Of a stretch of DNA of 64,000 bases, positions 21,713 to 31,417 are shown one piece after another. The translations under genes and the position numbers were made by a program. This DNA comes from Myxococcales bacterium (GTDB lineage Bacteria; Myxococcota_A; Polyangia; Haliangiales; Haliangiaceae). Location of the stretch: positions 1,108,501 to 1,172,500 of the forward strand of contig JADJUW010000001.1 of assembly GCA_016716835.1 (NCBI GenBank), given 5' to 3'. How positions within the stretch are numbered: position 1 is the first letter of the stretch; each line of letters opens with the position of its first letter. The notes beneath the pieces were generated by a model. The model saw only the letters and a program-made list of their open reading frames with translations. It did not search any database and was not told where the DNA came from.

Positions 21713-23659
21713 TTAGATCGAAATCTCGGCAGGGTTGCTCTTCTTCGCGAGATACCAGTCGAAGAACAGACGTGAAACCCAGGTGGTGGTGAACAGTGAC
21801 GTCGCGATGCCGACGAGCAACATGACCGCGAACCCCTTAATTGGGCCCGAGCCAAAGCTGTAGAGGACAAAGCCGGCGGCGGCGCTGGTGAGTTGGCCGT
21901 CGAGGATGGCGGAGAAGGCGCGCGAGAAGCCGGCATCGACCGCGCCACGCACGGACTTGCCTTCCAAGAGTTCATCGCGAATCCGCTCGTAGATCAGAAT
22001 ATTGCCGTCGACCGCCATGCCGATCGTGAGCACCAAGGCGGCTATCCCGGGCAGGGTCAGCGTGGCGCCAAAGGCGGCCATGGCCGACAGCATCATGAAG
22101 ACGTTGAGGAAGACGACGACGATCGAGATCCAGCCGCTGAAGCGGTAGTAGTAGACCATGATGCCGATCACGAGCAGGATGCCAAGCCCGAACGACAGCT
22201 TGGCCTTCTCCACGGCGTCGCTGCCTAGGGTTGGGCCGAACTCTGAGAATGACTCTTCTTTGAGTGGCGCGGCGAGGGAGCCCGTCTTGAGCACGACGAC
22301 CAGGCCGTTGGCCTCGGCCATGCGCTCATCTGGGGTGCCCGAGCCGACGCTAATTGAGGCCTGCGTCGAGATGCGCTGCTGAATCTGCGGCGCGGAACGC
22401 ACGCGGCCGTCAAGCACGATGGCCATCAGGCGGCCGACGTTGCTGCCCGTGGTATCGGCAAAGAGCCGCTGGCCCATGCGATTGAACTGGACGATAACCT
22501 CGGGTTGGTTGGTTTGCGGATCAAACGAGGCCGCGGCATCAGACACCGACGAGCCGGTGAGCCTGACGTTGCTTTCCATGTAGATCGTGCGCCAGGTTTC
22601 TTTGCCGGCCGCGCTCTGTAGCTCAAAGCCTAAGGTGCGGTCGTCCGGGACTGCAAACGATGGGTCAGCGGCGGCGAGGCCGGCGACATAGCGCTCGATC
22701 ACCATGCGGCCGGTGATGTTGCACAGGACGAGGCCATTTTTGATGATATAGGCGTTGGTCGCCGGATCGCGCTCGCACTTGAGCTCTTGCTCCCTGGCCT
22801 GCTCGACCGCGACTGATTCCTTGCGATCTTCGGCGGTAAAGGACACCGAGTTTACCGTCTGGCCGTTGGCGTCGGAGCGCTCGGAGAAGAAGCCCTTGAT
22901 GCCTGCGGCGGCCGCGGTGGGTTCTGTCGGCACGCCTGCGGCGCGGTCGACAATGTTGAGATGCTGGTAGAGCTTGAGCAGAAACGGCCCGTTTTCGTCG
23001 ACAATGCGAAACTCGAGCTTGGCGGTGCGCGCGATGGTCTCGCGCACGCTCGCGACTTTTTCTTTGGCGAGGCCCGGTAGCTCGACGATGATGTCGTCGC
23101 CCTTGGCGACCACGTTAGGCTCGGCGAGGCCATTGGCGTCGATCCGCTCGCGGATGGTTTCCACCGCGTGCGTTAGCGCCGCCTTGCGCGTGCGCTCGGC
23201 GAATTCGACCGAGACGCGAAAGCAAACCTGCGTCATGCCTTCAGCCGCCATGGTGCAAGGTGTCTCAACGATGGCCGAGGAATACTCGGCGGCAGCGAAG
23301 CGGGCAACCACTTCGTCTTTGAGGGCCGCGTCGGCAAACCTCGCATTGACGACGCCAATCTGGGTTTGCGGGGTGGTGAGCGCCACCTTGCCTGCCGTGC
23401 GTTCGCTCTCGGCAAACGCTTCGTCAAGGTTGCGCTTGATCTCCGCGGCCTTGTCACGCACCGCCTCGTTGAGATCGATCGAGTAAACAAATTGCACGCC
23501 GCCGCGCAAATCGCTGCCGAGGTTGAAGCGCTTGTCAAAGATGGCGCGCACCCAGCTCGGGAGATTCTCGGGGCCAACCAGGGACGGCAGCAACGTGAGG
23601 CCGCAGAGCGCCACGATTATCGCCAAACCTATCGAACGAAATTTGAGACTTCGATCCAT
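21713..23659 (-). CDS. secD: Protein translocase subunit SecD
   Basis: Partner of SecF in the inner-membrane SecDF complex. The 648-residue protein has an N-terminal helix (IGLAIIVALCGLTLLPSLV), the motif NLGSDLRGGVQFVYSIDL, a large periplasmic region (P1 head and base, with RIDANGLAEPNVVAKGDD and VELPGLAKEKVASVRE) and five C-terminal helices. The last part contains LPGIAALVLTIGMAVDGNILIYERIRDEL, the conserved D-G-N-I-L-I-Y-E-R-I-R-E/D-E element. yajC precedes it by about 150 bases and secF follows by 12. Confidence 0.97.
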   Translation of the reverse strand: MDRSLKFRSIGLAIIVALCGLTLLPSLVGPENLPSWVRAIFDKRFNLGSDLRGGVQFVYSIDLNEAVRDKAAEIKRNLDEAFAESERTAGKVALTTPQTQIGVVNARFADAALKDEVVARFAAAEYSSAIVETPCTMAAEGMTQVCFRVSVEFAERTRKAALTHAVETIRERIDANGLAEPNVVAKGDDIIVELPGLAKEKVASVRETIARTAKLEFRIVDENGPFLLKLYQHLNIVDRAAGVPTEPTAAAAGIKGFFSERSDANGQTVNSVSFTAEDRKESVAVEQAREQELKCERDPATNAYIIKNGLVLCNITGRMVIERYVAGLAAADPSFAVPDDRTLGFELQSAAGKETWRTIYMESNVRLTGSSVSDAAASFDPQTNQPEVIVQFNRMGQRLFADTTGSNVGRLMAIVLDGRVRSAPQIQQRISTQASISVGSGTPDERMAEANGLVVVLKTGSLAAPLKEESFSEFGPTLGSDAVEKAKLSFGLGILLVIGIMVYYYRFSGWISIVVVFLNVFMMLSAMAAFGATLTLPGIAALVLTIGMAVDGNILIYERIRDELLEGKSVRGAVDAGFSRAFSAILDGQLTSAAAGFVLYSFGSGPIKGFAVMLLVGIATSLFTTTWVSRLFFDWYLAKKSNPAEISI

Positions 23660-23803
23660 AATTCCTCAATCAATACGCCGCGAAATAGCGGCCACGCAGT
23701 CAGACAAACCCACCAGTATGGGCGGCGGAACTTACCGAAAGCGGTCCCGCGCGACTACCTTATGGGGCACGAATATCGGGCCTACTTGGGCCTTGCAAAG
23801 AAT

Positions 23804-24136
23804 TTAGGCGCTGGCGGATTCAGAGCCGGTGGCGTCGGCAGGCTTGCGGCCCGAGGCTTCGGCCTTCTTACCTAGGCCGTCCCACTTGGCGTCGACGTAC
23901 GAGCGATGCAGGCGCGCCTTAGCTTTGTCTTGGAATTCCAAGACGATAACCTCGTCGGATTCGACCGAGACGATCTTGCCAATGAGGCCGCCGCGGGTGA
24001 CGACTTCTTCGCCTTTGCCGAGCTTGGCGAGCATGGCTTGGTGCTCTTTTTGCTTCTTAACCTGTGGGCGGATCATGAGGAAGTAGAAGATGCCGAACAT
24101 GACGGCCATCATTAGAAGTGGGCTAGCTGCTTGCAT
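23804..24136 (-). CDS. yajC: Preprotein translocase subunit YajC
   Basis: Small inner-membrane accessory protein of SecDF. The product from the ATG at 24136 is 110 residues. It has one helix (LLMMAVMFGIFYFLMIRPQ), the hallmark FYFLMIRPQVKKQKEHQAML, then GEEVVTRGGLIGKIVSVESDEVIVLEF. The tail is Ala/Ser/Gly-rich. A TTG start at 24172 is possible but adds residues without homology. It stands between tgt and secD, the classic tgt-yajC-secD-secF order. Confidence 0.94.
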   Translation of the reverse strand: MQAASPLLMMAVMFGIFYFLMIRPQVKKQKEHQAMLAKLGKGEEVVTRGGLIGKIVSVESDEVIVLEFQDKAKARLHRSYVDAKWDGLGKKAEASGRKPADATGSESASA

Positions 24137-24197
24137 GGCCGGCGGGGTACCACCGGCCTGGACTTGGCGCAAGGGGATTTCCGCGAAGCCAGTTCAG

Positions 24198-25316
24198 TTA
24201 GGTAGCCGGGACACCGTCACGCAAGATCCCGGCACGCAGCCCCGCCATGTGGCGCGCGTAGTAGGTGAGGTTGTGCAGCGTGGCAAAGCGCGCGTAGGTG
24301 AGCTCTTTGGCCCGATACAAATGCCGCAGATAGCCGCGAGAAATGGTCTGGCAGCCCTCGCAAGGACAGCCCTCTTCCACCGGGCCGGTGTCATCTTTGT
24401 ATTTCGCGTTGGCGATAAGCACTTTGCCGGTGGCGGTAAATAGGCAGCCGTTGCGCGCGTTGCGAGTTGGCATCACGCAATCGAACATATCGACGCCGGC
24501 GGCGACCCCGGCCGAGAGATCGGCCGGCGTGCCGACGCCCATGAGGTAACGCGGCTTGTTCGCCGGCATGACATGCGCGAAGCCATCGAGCGTGCGGTAC
24601 ATGTCGGGGATCGGCTCGCCGACTGAGAGGCCGCCGATGGCAAAGCCGTCAAATGGCATCGCGGCAAGCTCGGCAAGATGTGCGACGCGTCGCGCGACAT
24701 CGGTGCCGCCCTGCACGATGCCAAACAGCGCCTGCCCTGCCGGCCTTGCGACTTGCAGGCAGCGCGCGGCCCACGCGGTGGTGCGGCGCATAGCCAGATC
24801 GTGCACCCGCGCGTCGGCATCGCCGGCGGGACATTGATCAAACGCCATCGCGATATCGGAGCCGAGGATGCCTTGAATTTCGAGGGAACGCTCGGGCGTG
24901 AGGCGATGGCGCGAACCGTCGATGTGGCTTTGAAAGGTCACGCCGTCGTCGTCGATCTTGTTAATGCCGGCGAGGCTAAACACTTGGAAGCCGCCCGAGT
25001 CAGTGAGAATCGGACGGTCCCAAGCCGCAAAGCGATGCAGGCCGCCAAAGCGCTGCATAATCTCCAGCCCGGGTCGTAGATACAAATGATACGTGTTGCC
25101 GAGAATGATCTTGGCATCGACGCTGCCGCTTGGCGCCGGGGCCGATAGCTCGCGCGCCGTCATGGCCTTGACGACGCCTTGTGTGCCTACGGGCATAAAC
25201 ACGGGCGTTGGGATGCTGCCACGCGGCGTGTGCAAGATGCCGGCGCGCGCGTGGCCGTGGGTGGCGAGCAGCTCAAACGAAAAACCGGGGGTGGTTAGCG
25301 GCGTGACGATCGACAT
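24198..25316 (-). CDS. tgt: tRNA-guanine transglycosylase
   Basis: It exchanges G34 for preQ1 in tRNAs with GUN anticodons during queuosine formation. Visible features in 372 residues: FELLATHGHARAGILHTPRG, GNTYHLYLRPGLE, the DSGGFQVFSL loop, and the zinc site CPCEGC (Cys317, Cys319, Cys322) with His348 in LHNLTYY. The ATG at 25316 has an AGGA ribosome site seven bases upstream; the frame extends to 25442 inside meaB and is rejected there. It starts the tgt-yajC-secD-secF run and follows meaB by seven bases. Confidence 0.96.
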   Translation of the reverse strand: MSIVTPLTTPGFSFELLATHGHARAGILHTPRGSIPTPVFMPVGTQGVVKAMTARELSAPAPSGSVDAKIILGNTYHLYLRPGLEIMQRFGGLHRFAAWDRPILTDSGGFQVFSLAGINKIDDDGVTFQSHIDGSRHRLTPERSLEIQGILGSDIAMAFDQCPAGDADARVHDLAMRRTTAWAARCLQVARPAGQALFGIVQGGTDVARRVAHLAELAAMPFDGFAIGGLSVGEPIPDMYRTLDGFAHVMPANKPRYLMGVGTPADLSAGVAAGVDMFDCVMPTRNARNGCLFTATGKVLIANAKYKDDTGPVEEGCPCEGCQTISRGYLRHLYRAKELTYARFATLHNLTYYARHMAGLRAGILRDGVPAT

Positions 25317-25323
25317 GTCATTC

Positions 25324-26322
25324 CTAGGCGCCACTAGCTGGGGGCATGAGCGTTGCCAAGGCGGCTTCCGCAACGCCGTACGGATCGTCGCGATGCGCGG
25401 CGAGGCGTGCGGTTGCTTCGGCGATGGTGCCTTGCTCGGCAAAGAGCTGTTCGACGCGCTGGGCGAGGCCGGCGCGGATGAGCTCGCGCACGTGGGCCAG
25501 GGCGTGTTGCGCGGCCCGTTGCTCGCGGCGCGCGGGCGAGGCGTTTTGTAAGTCGCGATGCGCGTCGATCGCGGCGGCGAGTTGCGCCACGCCGGAGCCT
25601 TCGCTTAGGCCTTTGGAGGCAATGGTCTTGATAATTTCCACATCCTTGCGTTCGCCTGGCGCGCGCAGATCGAGCATGTGCAAGAGGTCGCGCTCGGTGC
25701 GTTCGGCGCCTTCGCGATCAGCCTTATTGATCGCCAGCACGTCGGCAATTTCCAGAATGCCGGCCTTGATGGCCTGGATGTCATCGCCCAGGCCCGGCAC
25801 GGTGACCACCACCGAGGTGTGGGCCGCGCGCATGACGTCGACCTCGTCCTGGCCAACGCCGACGGTTTCGATCAGGATGCGATCGTACTTCATGGCGTCG
25901 AGCACGACCGCGACGTCGAAGGTGGCGCGCGACAACCCGCCCATGTGGCCGCGCGTCGCGAGGCTGCGAATAAACACGCCCGCGTCGAGGGCGTGGCGGT
26001 TCATGCGGATGCGATCGCCGAGGATCGCGCCGCCGGTAAACGGCGAGGTTGGATCGACCGCGATGACCGCGACGCGCTCGCCGCGCGCGCGATAAAAACT
26101 AATGAGGGCGTCGACCACGGTGGACTTGCCCGCGCCAGGATTGCCGGTGATGCCAACGATGTAGGCGCCGCTGCTGGCGCGATAGAGCTGCTTGAGCGCC
26201 GCCGTGACGTGCGGCTGGCGATCGTCGATATCGCGCATGAGGCGCGAGGCGACCCGCACGTTGCCGGCGAGGATATCGGCGACGAGGCTGTCTATGGTCC
26301 TGGGCGCGGCGACGTCACTCAC
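25324..26322 (-). CDS. meaB: Methylmalonyl-CoA mutase-associated GTPase (MeaB/ArgK family)
   Basis: This G3E GTPase protects methylmalonyl-CoA mutase and gates loading of adenosylcobalamin. The 332-residue product begins with GTG at 26322, overlapping the stop of the upstream lipoprotein gene by four bases (GTGA). Motifs are the P-loop GITGNPGAGKST (57-68), VDPTSPFTGGAILGDRIRM, ETVGVGQDEVDV (switch/Walker B) and INKADREGAERT (NKxD guanine recognition). A mutase cobalamin-binding subunit is encoded two genes upstream, which fits the function well. Confidence 0.95.
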   Translation of the reverse strand: MSDVAAPRTIDSLVADILAGNVRVASRLMRDIDDRQPHVTAALKQLYRASSGAYIVGITGNPGAGKSTVVDALISFYRARGERVAVIAVDPTSPFTGGAILGDRIRMNRHALDAGVFIRSLATRGHMGGLSRATFDVAVVLDAMKYDRILIETVGVGQDEVDVMRAAHTSVVVTVPGLGDDIQAIKAGILEIADVLAINKADREGAERTERDLLHMLDLRAPGERKDVEIIKTIASKGLSEGSGVAQLAAAIDAHRDLQNASPARREQRAAQHALAHVRELIRAGLAQRVEQLFAEQGTIAEATARLAAHRDDPYGVAEAALATLMPPASGA

Positions 26323-27461
26323 TTGGCGACGCCCCCCGTGACAAGCCACTGCAAGGCTTGCACCTCGCTGGTTGCGACAAACGCGTGGCTCACGCCCGCG
26401 GGAATTTGCACGACATGAAATGGGCCGATGTCCTGCGTCACCTTGCCGACGGTGAGCTGCCCGGTGCCCTGTTGCAGATAGAGCAATTCGGTCACGCCGG
26501 GTGCATTGACATGGGATTCGATTTTCTTGCCCGCGGGCAAACGGAGCACGGCGATGTCAAAGGGCGCGTGGTCGGGGTCGCCCACACGAACGTGGCGAAT
26601 GGGCGTTTCCTTTTTTGGTGCGCTTGCAAACGTCCGCGACGGCATGGCGCCGGCGCGCAAGGTGCCTTCGATGCCGCCGGGCGCCAGCACGACGGCAAAC
26701 GACGCGGCCTTGTCGGCGACAAAGCGACGAAACTCTCCTGGCGCAAGCAATACGACGTCGCCTGCGCCAAGCGACCTTTTGTGGCCGCCGACGACGAACT
26801 GTCCCGGGGTAAGCGCGACCCAGGCCTCGTGGCGATCGGCCATGCCCCACCCCGTGTCGCCCTTTGCGTCCAAGGTCACCTCGACCATGGTTGCGGCGCG
26901 CTGCCCACTATTTTTGGCGTCGAGCAGCGTCGCGATGCCCATGACGGCGCCTTGTTTGCTTCCGACAAAGCGGCGGTCGACGGCGTACTGGCCTGAGGGC
27001 GCGGCAAACGCAAACGGGAGGTCAAACGCCGCGCCGCGCATGGTCGCCGTCCATGGATAGGCTCGCACGACCGCCATGACGCAAGCGGAAAGCGTTTTGT
27101 CCTTGGTGGTGTCCGCCCCAATATCTACTTCGGGCACCTTGGAAAATGGAAAGCCAGGTTTGCCAATTGGCCATTGTAACCGCAACGTCAGCTCGCCGCG
27201 CAGTTGATAGTCGTCGGCGGCCGCCGCGGCCCAGCATTGATGGACAATGGGCCGCAATTGATTGACCGCCAACTCGAGGGCGACGAGCTGATCTTCGCTG
27301 CGCGCCTCGACGTCTTTGGCGGTATCGCTCGGGCGCAGATCGGCCGATGGGTCGACGGCGGTCTGCGCTTGTGAACGCGGCGTGCCGGCGCGACCGCCGC
27401 ATGCGGCGACCGCGAGCGCCACGCCTAGCGACAACAGCGAAACATTGCAGGGCTGCCTCAT
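26319..27461 (-). CDS. Lipoprotein with AgmX/PglI-like domain fused to two cupin-like domains
   Basis: The 380-residue product (ATG at 27461) has a lipobox LAVAAC (Cys21). Residues about 55-165 resemble the TonB-like AgmX/PglI C-terminal domain: LELAVNQLRPIVHQCW, ELTLRLQWPIGKPG and LSACVMAVVRAYPW, with the paired cysteines typical of that family. Two cupin-like segments follow. The first spans about 190-285 (HEAWVALTPGQFVVGGH, GDVVLLAPGE). The second spans about 290-375 (IESHVNAPGVTELLYLQQG, IGPFHVVQIPAGVSHAFVA). It sits between meaB and the mutase cobalamin subunit. The architecture is one I do not recognise. An enzymatic or sensory role at the envelope is possible but unproven. Confidence 0.7.
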   Translation of the reverse strand: MRQPCNVSLLSLGVALAVAACGGRAGTPRSQAQTAVDPSADLRPSDTAKDVEARSEDQLVALELAVNQLRPIVHQCWAAAAADDYQLRGELTLRLQWPIGKPGFPFSKVPEVDIGADTTKDKTLSACVMAVVRAYPWTATMRGAAFDLPFAFAAPSGQYAVDRRFVGSKQGAVMGIATLLDAKNSGQRAATMVEVTLDAKGDTGWGMADRHEAWVALTPGQFVVGGHKRSLGAGDVVLLAPGEFRRFVADKAASFAVVLAPGGIEGTLRAGAMPSRTFASAPKKETPIRHVRVGDPDHAPFDIAVLRLPAGKKIESHVNAPGVTELLYLQQGTGQLTVGKVTQDIGPFHVVQIPAGVSHAFVATSEVQALQWLVTGGVAK

Positions 27462-27471
27462 GGGGAGGCCT

Positions 27472-27915
27472 CTACGCCGGCAGCCGCGGCCGTAGCTCGG
27501 TCTCGACCCATGTTGTGATCTCTTGCGTGCTCGCACCTGGCGTAAAAATCTTAGCGATGCCAAGCGCATGCAACGCCACAATGTCGGCCTTGGGAATGAT
27601 ACCACCGCCAAAGACGCAGACATCCCCTAGGCCCTTGGCGCGTAAGGCTTCGAGCACCGCGGGGAAAAGCGTCATGTGCGCACCCGACATAATCGAAAGC
27701 CCCACCGCATCGACGGCTTCTTGCATCGCGGTGGCGGCAATCATTTCGGGCGTTTGATGCAGCCCGGTGTAGACCACTTCATAGCCCGAGTCGGCCAAGG
27801 CGCGCGCGACGACTTTCGCGCCGCGGTCGTGGCCGTCTAGCCCCGGCTTGGCCACCAAAATGCGAATCTTGCGAGAATTGGCCGCGCCGGGCGTCACAGG
27901 CGTTTCGCTGCTCAT
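27472..27915 (-). CDS. Cobalamin-binding subunit of methylmalonyl-CoA mutase (or related acyl-CoA mutase)
   Basis: A stand-alone B12-binding domain of 147 residues. The key motif is KPGLDGHDRGAK, where DGHDRG (27-32) provides the lower axial His29 ligand. Then come VVYTGLHQTPEMIAATAMQE, VGLSIMSGAHMTLFP (SxL-type) and VCVFGGGIIPKADIVALHALG (GG motif). This matches the C-terminal subunit of split methylmalonyl- or isobutyryl-CoA mutases. The catalytic subunit is not in the window. Neighbouring meaB supports a methylmalonyl-CoA role. Confidence 0.9.
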   Translation of the reverse strand: MSSETPVTPGAANSRKIRILVAKPGLDGHDRGAKVVARALADSGYEVVYTGLHQTPEMIAATAMQEAVDAVGLSIMSGAHMTLFPAVLEALRAKGLGDVCVFGGGIIPKADIVALHALGIAKIFTPGASTQEITTWVETELRPRLPA

Positions 27916-27921
27916 GGGGCC

Positions 27922-29076
27922 TTATACCACGCTTGCTTCGGCCAAGAGCTGGCGCGCAATCACGATGCGCTGAATCTCGCTGGTGCCTTCATAGATGCGG
28001 GTGACGCGCACGTCGCGACAGGCCCGCTCCACCTCGTAGTCGCGCGTGTAGCCGTAGCCGCCGTGAACTTGCAGCGCGACGTCGCAAATGCGGCCCGCGC
28101 TTTCGGTGGCAAAGAGCTTGGCCATGGCCGCATCCTTGCTGAACGGCTGCCCCGCCGACTTTTTGCTGGCGGCGAGCATGACCATCCAGTGCGCCGCCTC
28201 AAGCTCGGTCGCCGCATCCGCCAGCATTTCAATGATGGCGCCATGGCGAATAATCGGCACGCCGAATTGCTGACGCTCGGTGGCATACACGGTCGCGCGA
28301 CGCAGCGCTGCGCGCGCGATACCCACGGCTTGCGCGGCGATGCCGATGCGCCCGCCATCGAGCGCCATCATGGCGAGCTTGAAGCCGTCGCCGAGCTTGC
28401 CGAGCAGCGCGTCGTCACCCACGACCACGCCGTCGAGCGCGAGCGGCACAGTTGTCGAGCCATGCAGGCCCATCTTATCTTCGGGCTTGCCGGCCGAAAG
28501 CCCCGGCGTGCCGCCTCGCACCAGGAACGCCGAAATGCCGCGCGCGCCCGCAGCCGGATCGGTGACGGCCCACACCACAAACAGGCCCGCGCGATCGCCG
28601 CTGGTAATCCACTGCTTGGTGCCATTGATGACCCAGGCGTCGCCTTGGCGCACCGCCGTGGTTTTCATGCTTGCAGGGTCTGAGCCCGCGTGGGCTTCTG
28701 ATAAGGCAAACGCGCCTACGCAATATCCGCCACTGACGATCTTGGTGACGTGCGCTTGCTTTTGCGCCTCGGTGCCAACCGCGGCGATGAGCTCGGCGAC
28801 CATGTTGGTGACGCCAATGGCGACCGACACCGCCGCGTCGGCGGCCGCGAGCTCCTGCATGGTGAGCGCGTAGGCGATGGCACACGCGCCGGTGCCGCCG
28901 TAGGCCTCCGGCACCGCAACGCCGAGCAGGCCTAGCTCGGCCGCCTGCGCCAACTCAGCCACGGGAAACGTGCTGTGGATGTCGCGCTCGATGGCGCGCG
29001 GCGCGAGTTTCTGCTGGGCAAATTGACGGGCCGTTGCTTGTACGAGCTGCTGGGTTTCCGAAAGTTCAAATTGCAT
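27922..29076 (-). CDS. Acyl-CoA dehydrogenase (first of two)
   Basis: FAD enzyme that introduces the alpha-beta double bond into acyl-CoA. The 384 residues show the usual three-domain layout: an N-terminal helical domain (from MQFELSETQQLVQATARQFA), a beta domain with CVGAFALSEAHAGSDPASM and INGTKQWITSGDRAGLFVV, and a C-terminal helical domain with GGYGYTRDYEVERACRDVR. The end IYEGTSEIQRIVIARQLL carries the catalytic Glu in the YEGTSEIQR block. It is about 35-40% like its neighbour at 30257 by eye. Substrate chain length cannot be assigned. Confidence 0.93.
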   Translation of the reverse strand: MQFELSETQQLVQATARQFAQQKLAPRAIERDIHSTFPVAELAQAAELGLLGVAVPEAYGGTGACAIAYALTMQELAAADAAVSVAIGVTNMVAELIAAVGTEAQKQAHVTKIVSGGYCVGAFALSEAHAGSDPASMKTTAVRQGDAWVINGTKQWITSGDRAGLFVVWAVTDPAAGARGISAFLVRGGTPGLSAGKPEDKMGLHGSTTVPLALDGVVVGDDALLGKLGDGFKLAMMALDGGRIGIAAQAVGIARAALRRATVYATERQQFGVPIIRHGAIIEMLADAATELEAAHWMVMLAASKKSAGQPFSKDAAMAKLFATESAGRICDVALQVHGGYGYTRDYEVERACRDVRVTRIYEGTSEIQRIVIARQLLAEASVV

Positions 29077-29100
29077 ACGGGCTCCTCACATGGCGCCGGC

Positions 29101-29817
29101 TCACGGCGCGGCGGTAAATTCTACTTTGCTGGTGTAACCGCGATTGGCGGTGATCACCCACGCGGCGATTTCCGTGGCGGCACAGTCCGCCCACGTGGCA
29201 TCAATCGGTTGCGCGCGGGAAAACCCAACCGACAAGACCTGCCCACGACCGCCAACGTAGGCGGTCGCCGTCACGTCGCTTTGGTCACCCCAGGTTTTTC
29301 CCAGCTTGATGAGCCCTAGGATGAGCGCGCCGCGCACGCGCAACGGATCAAGTGTTAGCGGCCGCTTGACGGCGGGAATTTCCATCGGCAGCGCGACCGT
29401 TGCCGGACCTCCTTTGGGCTTGGGGAATGACAGCTGCGACGCCAAGGTGAGGATGCATGTCTCCGCCGCCCACGAGCCTAGCGTGCTCTTGCGCAAGATC
29501 GCCGTGGTCACCTCGCCGGTAGGTGCGACCTCCCACTGCAGTTCAATGTCGCCACCCAGCCAGGGCGCCTCGTACGCTTGGGCGTAGACACACGCGGTGA
29601 TCGATTTGACGTGCGGCTCCACGGTCTCGAGCACTTGCTCCGAAGACAATGTGCCGACGCCAGAGATGACTTCGAACTCTTCTTCCGACGGCGACGCCTC
29701 ATAGGGTGCCTGCGCTGGGCCCCGATCGGCGACGGGCGCGGGTGCGGCGACGCGCGCCGGCTTGCCGCAGCCGCCAAAAGCAAAAATAATCACTGCGATT
29801 GCGCCAGGCCTGTTCAT
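29101..29817 (-). CDS. AgmX/PglI-domain lipoprotein A
   Basis: The 238-residue product has a hydrophobic N-terminus ending in FAFGGC (Cys17), a weak lipobox. The AgmX/PglI-type TonB-like domain covers about residues 50-150: LSSEQVLETVEPHVKSITACV, GDIELQWEVAPTGEVTTA, AAETCILTLASQLSFPKPKGG. The two cysteines in ITACV and ETCIL are the family's characteristic pair. A second, weaker beta-rich unit follows (about 160-235). Such proteins in Myxococcus are tied to gliding and envelope assembly, but this gene's job is unknown. It lies between two acyl-CoA dehydrogenase genes, with the related gene at 29826 directly upstream. Confidence 0.72.
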   Translation of the reverse strand: MNRPGAIAVIIFAFGGCGKPARVAAPAPVADRGPAQAPYEASPSEEEFEVISGVGTLSSEQVLETVEPHVKSITACVYAQAYEAPWLGGDIELQWEVAPTGEVTTAILRKSTLGSWAAETCILTLASQLSFPKPKGGPATVALPMEIPAVKRPLTLDPLRVRGALILGLIKLGKTWGDQSDVTATAYVGGRGQVLSVGFSRAQPIDATWADCAATEIAAWVITANRGYTSKVEFTAAP

Positions 29818-29825
29818 ATCGTTCC

Positions 29826-30256
29826 TTACACGCCTGCGAAGTAATAGGTTTGTGAGAACTCGACATCCCGCGGCAGGGCCTCGAATTGCAAGCCTTCGAT
29901 AAATTCGATGAGACAGGTCTCGAGCAGCTTCGACGTGCCGGCGCCGCTGATCACCTTTGATGTGTGCGCCTTGCCGGCCGTGCCGACCATGAACGACAAC
30001 GAGATTTTGACACTTTGCGAGGGCTTAAGCTCGCCCGCGTCTTGCGCCGCTTGCACGCAGCGCGAGGTCGAGAAACGTTTGCGCGCCAGCAGCGTGTTGA
30101 CGGCCTCGAGCTTCTCGGGCGCGATGAGTTCGTCCGCTGACGCTGGCGTTGGTTCAGCCTCTGTCGCGACCTCACCGACCGGCGCCTTGGCCGCGGGCTT
30201 GCCGCAAGCCAGCGCCAGCGACGCGACCGCGCCTACGACGAAGGCTTTGACGCCGT

Positions 30257-30260
<4 letters not shown>
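29826..30260 (-). CDS. AgmX/PglI-domain lipoprotein B
   Basis: Short 144-residue lipoprotein: lipobox LALAC (Cys19), an Ala/Glu/Pro linker and a C-terminal AgmX/PglI-like domain. The core is RFSTSRCVQAAQDAGELKPS, VKISLSFMVGTAGKAHTSKV, LETCLIEFIEGLQFEALP. The two cysteines (SRCVQ and ETCLI) and the final FEALP-type strand match its relatives at 29101 and 36988. Its start overlaps the stop of the upstream acyl-CoA dehydrogenase by four bases, so it is cotranslated with metabolic enzymes. Function unknown. Confidence 0.72.
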
Positions 30261-31408
<1,148 letters not shown>

Positions 31409-31417
31409 AGGCGCTCC

